From: Camarhynchus parvulus
Lineage: Eukaryota; Chordata; Aves; Passeriformes; Thraupidae
Length of the DNA stretch: 64,000 bases
Assembly (NCBI RefSeq): GCF_901933205.1
Contig: NC_044584.1
Location: 9,961,001-10,025,000 of the forward strand
Reading direction: 5' to 3'
Part shown: positions 59,728 through 64,000 of the stretch, piece by piece
How the letters are laid out: the number at the start of each line of letters is the position of its first letter
Position numbering within the stretch: the first letter of the stretch is position 1
Position numbers and translations under genes: made by a program
The notes under the pieces: generated by a model
Seen by the model: the letters and a program-made list of their open reading frames with translations, nothing else
Told to the model about the DNA's origin: nothing
Databases searched by the model: none

Positions 59728-62700
59728 CATTCACTTTCAGGGTGAGGATTCCCATCAGCAGCATGCTCTAATGATTAATCACTGGCTGCTAAATGAAACC
59801 TGCATTTTGTTTGTAATAAATCCAGACTCAACAGCAGCTCAAAGACAGGGACATGGGAGACAGTGCCAAGATACTTGTGAGGAAAGCAGGCAAGCCAGAG
59901 GCAATCTGGCTGCTCTGGCAGATTCTCCTTTCCTTATAGAAAAGCAGGGAATTTGAGGTAGTCCAGCTGCTGAATTACCTAATTGCAACAGCAAGGTGAG
60001 AACAATTCTCCAACTTCTGTTGTAGCAGATCTAAGTGGTCATGCTGTTCAAGGAGGAAGAAAAATGTGAATTGAGTAGGAATACAAGAGCAGGAATAAGA
60101 AGAACTGAGTGCTAATTTAATGCAAGCCCCAGCCTAATGAAGAGACAGATAATTGGAGGTAATGAAAAGCCTAGCAATGATAAGAACAGAAGGTTACACA
60201 GGCACACAAAAGCACTTCCCGTGTACTTAAATGTGGGTTTGAGAGTGCTCAAAAACACCCAAAGCAATGAGGTAAATCAGAATCCTGGTGCCCAAGGAGC
60301 TCCTGGATCTGTGAGTCAAACTCACTGACTGTCACACAAAGGTCTCCAGTGGCTCCAGCTTGCAGAAAAAGCAGCAATGAAAGCAGCAACAGCAATTGCT
60401 AATAGACGGAAGGAGGACTATTTTTGATATCAGCAATCCCTACTGAGCACCTGCCTACACTCTGTCAGCTGACAATGTTCCCTCACCTCTGCAGAAGCAG
60501 AGTAGGGAGAGGAGGAAAAACAATGGGAATGAATAAATAAACAGAAGGGAAAGCTGATAAAACACTGGGGGAAAATGCATGCAACAGAACATGAAAAGAA
60601 AACATGAACAGAGGAAGAACTAATGCAGAGGAATCCTGCAGGACAGAGAAAGCAAAATCTGCCAGAAAGATGCAAAGGTACAAAAGAAAACCAGGAGTTA
60701 TGAAGGAAACTAATGTGGAGGAGCTGTTAAAACCAAAGCAGAGCTGTTAAATGAACAATCTCCACCTACATCCTTGCACAGAGGATGCAGGACCCTCCCT
60801 CACCAAGCTGTGGGCAGCAAAGGGTTTTAGGACTCTTGAAATAGTTTCACAAGGACAATGCCTGCTATAGTCCTTAAAGAAGGGGAATTCCCCATCCAGG
60901 TTGTTGACAGGAGGAATGGAGCTCTCTAACAGTGAGAAGGACTTAGAAACAATTGTGGAACCACCAGGCAAATCAGAGAGCTGGTTTTGGTACCAAAATA
61001 GAGACCTCACTGCCATCTCATCTGAATAAATTACTGTGAATGGCAGGCTGGAAGCTCACATATAAAGATATATTTTACAGTTACAAAGGGCTTACACATA
61101 CCCCAGATTTGAGCATCTCTCAGAAAGCTTCTCCCTGAAATGGTCTCATTATGCCGCTGGCAAACAGGAGCACAGCAGGAGGGAGACTACTCAGAGCCTA
61201 AAACTGAAGTAGGTGAAAAGGATAGCAGGGATTCAGAGAATCCATGGGGGGAAATGACAGGACTAGGAGCACAATTTACTGCTCGAGTCCCTGTGAAGCT
61301 GGCAGAAAGACTGTTCATTTATTTCAATGAACTTTGGATCAGGCCCTCACTTCTGAAGAGCTTTGAAGTTGAAAAATGTTAGATGAGCACTCAAAATTCT
61401 TATCAACAGAAAAATGTGGCTAAAGAGATGCCTATGAGTGCCTTTTTAACTTGCTTGAAAAGGTCAGGAAATTGAGAAGAATGTTGGCACATAGACTGTG
61501 ATTTAATGGGATTTGAGGGGAACACTTCAGACACAAAGCATGGATAACACATGAAATAGGAGTTGAGCATCTCCTACAAGAGTTTGTGCACTATGGACTC
61601 ATCAGAGCTATCTAAGAACTGCTCAAAAAGCAGATGAATCCAAATCAGGGTGTTTTTCTAATTTATGAATGCCCTGAACATTTTGCTACCTTATCATAAA
61701 TCAGAGCAAAATATTTTGTGCAATTTCTTTGGCAGCAATGCTGGTTTAGCAAACTTGTGTTCCCAGCAGCTCCTTGTCACCCCAACATCAGCCTGATGCC
61801 ATGCAAGGAATTTTTCCCCATGTGGGGTGGAAGCTGCTGCCTGAGGTTCCCAGACATAAATACCAGGAGGGCCCTCAAACACAGAACAATTCACCAGACA
61901 CATCTTCCAGACTTTATTATTCCTCTGAGGTGTGCTGGAGCTTGCAAGAAATCTGGGATGTTTGCAAGAACTGGTGACACGGGCGTGCCTCAGCCAAATC
62001 ACAGCTCGTGCTGGAAGCAAAGTTAAATTTTAACCTGGGAGATGTGACATTAGAACAGACTGCAGTGGGTAAAGGCAGCTCAGCACAGAGATCACTTCAT
62101 CTCTCCACTCCACAGAACTGAAACACCCAGCAAAGCAAATCGTGAAGGGCAGGGGGGGTTTCAGGCTGCAGTTCAACTCTCCAGGCAAACCCAAGCAGGG
62201 CTGCCTGTCAGACCTTGCTCCATGGGTGAGCTGCTGCAGAAAGATGATGTTTACCTGCCCACAAATCTCTGCTGAGTGCTCCCATGTGGCACACACTGAG
62301 TGAGAAGTGACAAAAGCCATGGGTAACTCGCACAGCACCTTCTTCAAGGGTGTCTCTGCAACCTGCAGCTAACTGAAAATATGTTTCATGGGTTTAGAAC
62401 TCTCTGTTTTCCCCTTTTTTAATAAAAATAAATCCATTAGGGCCACAGTCACACTATGTTCCGATTTCAGCTCATTTATCAAAGTTAAATTAGCTGGTGT
62501 GCAGTTGAGTAGGAAACAACACTGACACCATAAACCATGCAAAATAACTGCAGAATGTGGGATGATAATGGTAGAAAGTTACTGTGGGTCTGGAATTTAT
62601 AGTCACTGAAACAGCAACCACCAAACAAAAATCTGTCAGCAAATCACTACCTAGGTAATTTCCTATTGTTTTATTTGCCATGTCTGAGTGAAATTTACTG

Positions 62701-64000
62701 TGGTGGCACTATACATTTATAATCAGCATGTCATATTTATTATACATAAAGCATTGCAAAAGCAGAATAGTTGCTCTCTTTAGCCTGAAAAAGAAAAGAT
62801 GGGGAAACCCAAACCCTTCCTAGAGATGAGATGTGGTTAGCTGTGAGCCTGATGTTACAGGAAGAAATTTTTGATACACAGGTGCAATTTTAATACATGT
62901 ATTTTAATACACACTGACATAGAATCCAGAAGGAAAAAGAGCTTAAGGAAAAAAAACTACCAAAAATCCCCATGAGCACCATCCTCTCTCATTAGGCCAC
63001 AGAAATGGACTCCCACTGTTTACTTGACAGAACTTGGATGAGTCTCAGTGGGCCCAGTGTTTACAGGGAAAATGGCAAAGTTCAGAAGGTTCCTCATCCC
63101 CCACACACCTATAATTATCCTGTTTTCTGCAGCTTGGTCAGAAGAGGGATGAATGTTCTTTCTTTCCAGCAGTTCTATTTTCATCCTTGCATCACTTTTT
63201 GACAGTAAAATAGGTCAGAATTGGAAGCCATCCTGTGTCAAATGACATCTAATTTGCCCTAAACTGAGGAGAGAACTCAATCACCTTTCCCACTTGCTTC
63301 TGCACATCCTGTCCTTACCAAGGGTCAGAGCAGACAGTTGTGTTCACTTGTGTTAGCTGACACTCAGCCCAAAATATGGATCTCATTAGCTCCCTTTTCA
63401 CCTGAGCACTGAGCCAAACCTGAGCTGTCATCCACATCCAAAAAAGAAACAAGGGATGGAGATAAGACCTATTTTCTTTTCCATGCAATCTTACTTTGCT
63501 TTTTATTCTTCCTCCTTTTTTTTTTTTTAAATAAGGAAGCAATAACACCCTATTTCCTTGCAAGAATATCTATCATCTTATTCCTCAAAGAGATGTTCCC
63601 AGTGGTAGTAATGCTTATTCTGATAATCTCCTCAGTTTTTCTGGTCCTGCTTTCTTCTCTTAAAAATATGCTCCTCATATCCAGCACTTCAATCTCTCAG
63701 CATGCTCTACTAATCTGAGGAAGTGCTTGAATCCAAGCAGACTAACTACTTCTATGTGGTTCACAATTCTGTTTCTGGAGGCAGCCTCTATTCTTTCACC
63801 CCTCACTAAATAAAGATGTTTCTAACTGCACCCTCATTTAGCTTGAATGAAATTTCAGTTTTTATGCCCACAGTTTGAAAGAGACTCACAGCAATATTCA
63901 CATTTATTAGCAGGAACCAATAACAAACCAAACACTTGTCATTTTGCATTGCAGCTCTGACCCTATTTTCTTCTTTCTTCAAAGCTATTAAAAAATAAAT

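Larger units (their letters stand above)
55152..64000. other. non-coding DNA with weak exon-like segments
   Basis: No firm gene. Weak minus-strand pieces lie at 56611-56833 and 59042-59169, and many chance frames occur on both strands (for example 61694-62026, 62030-62347). Simple repeats are at 58141-58155, 58438-58452 and about 63517-63528, and a 42-bp duplication is at 59644-59727. Confidence 0.5.

Noticed and set aside
60804..60864. Minus-strand exon-like piece with helical reading and a TAA
   Set aside because: The acceptor is poor and the reading depends on ignoring the stop; too weak to list as a feature.
1..64000. tRNA, rRNA, snRNA, CRISPR or bacterial operon content
   Set aside because: No cloverleaf-type, ribosomal or spaced-repeat pattern was seen on either strand.

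Overview
This is a 64 kb piece of vertebrate nuclear DNA, almost certainly from a bird. Two repeats point there: a chicken repeat 1 (CR1) LINE 3' end at 7594-7917, and a solo LTR of the widespread avian ERVL-like class at 45288-45925. The rest is AT-rich, CpG-poor sequence with short tandem repeats and A/T tracts, typical of large introns and intergenic DNA. There are no bacterial-type genes, rRNA or tRNA genes that I can recognise, CRISPR arrays or operons. Nearly all open frames are short and fit chance or lie antisense to repeats. No gene could be named.

Region 1-34.8 kb. Mostly non-coding. It holds the CR1 fragment, a near-perfect 21-bp inverted repeat with a 7-base loop (1835-1883), an A/T palindrome cluster (16866-16947), two AT-rich stretches that look like conserved regulatory DNA (6880-7360 and 21830-22320, judged by appearance only), and a few isolated exon-like segments (plus strand 15846-15950 and 22322-22433; minus strand 10986-11001). 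These exon-like segments are weakly supported.

Region 34.9-55.2 kb. The most interesting part. On the minus strand there is a series of segments with plausible 3' and 5' splice sites and open, helix-rich, leucine-rich translations. In transcript order the best are 55151-55063, 54027-53818, 52325-52259, 51046-50920, 45238-45153, 44938-44808, 43966-43879, 43767-43647, 42074-41980, 38875-38727, 35608-35460, 35373-35138 and a possible terminal segment 34915-34891. Several neighbours agree in codon phase (45.2 to 44.9 kb, 52.3 to 51.0 kb, 42.0 to 38.8 kb). Other neighbours joined by introns of only 86-111 bp agree only if a second, downstream AG is used. One candidate exon (52707-52652) has an in-frame TGA. 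I therefore see either an unidentified multi-exon gene, perhaps of the helical-repeat kind, or the decayed remains of one. All of this is by eye, so single exons may be wrong.

The candidate at 51046-50920 lies inside a 138-bp segment present a second time 1.5 kb away (49370-49507) with 5 differences. The repeat edge falls exactly on the predicted splice acceptor, and the second copy lacks that acceptor. The solo LTR sits antisense to the candidate gene, 49 bp from another acceptor.

Region 55.2-64 kb. Further weak exon-like segments (59169-59042, 56833-56611), a 42-bp tandem duplication and simple repeats, otherwise unremarkable intronic or intergenic sequence.
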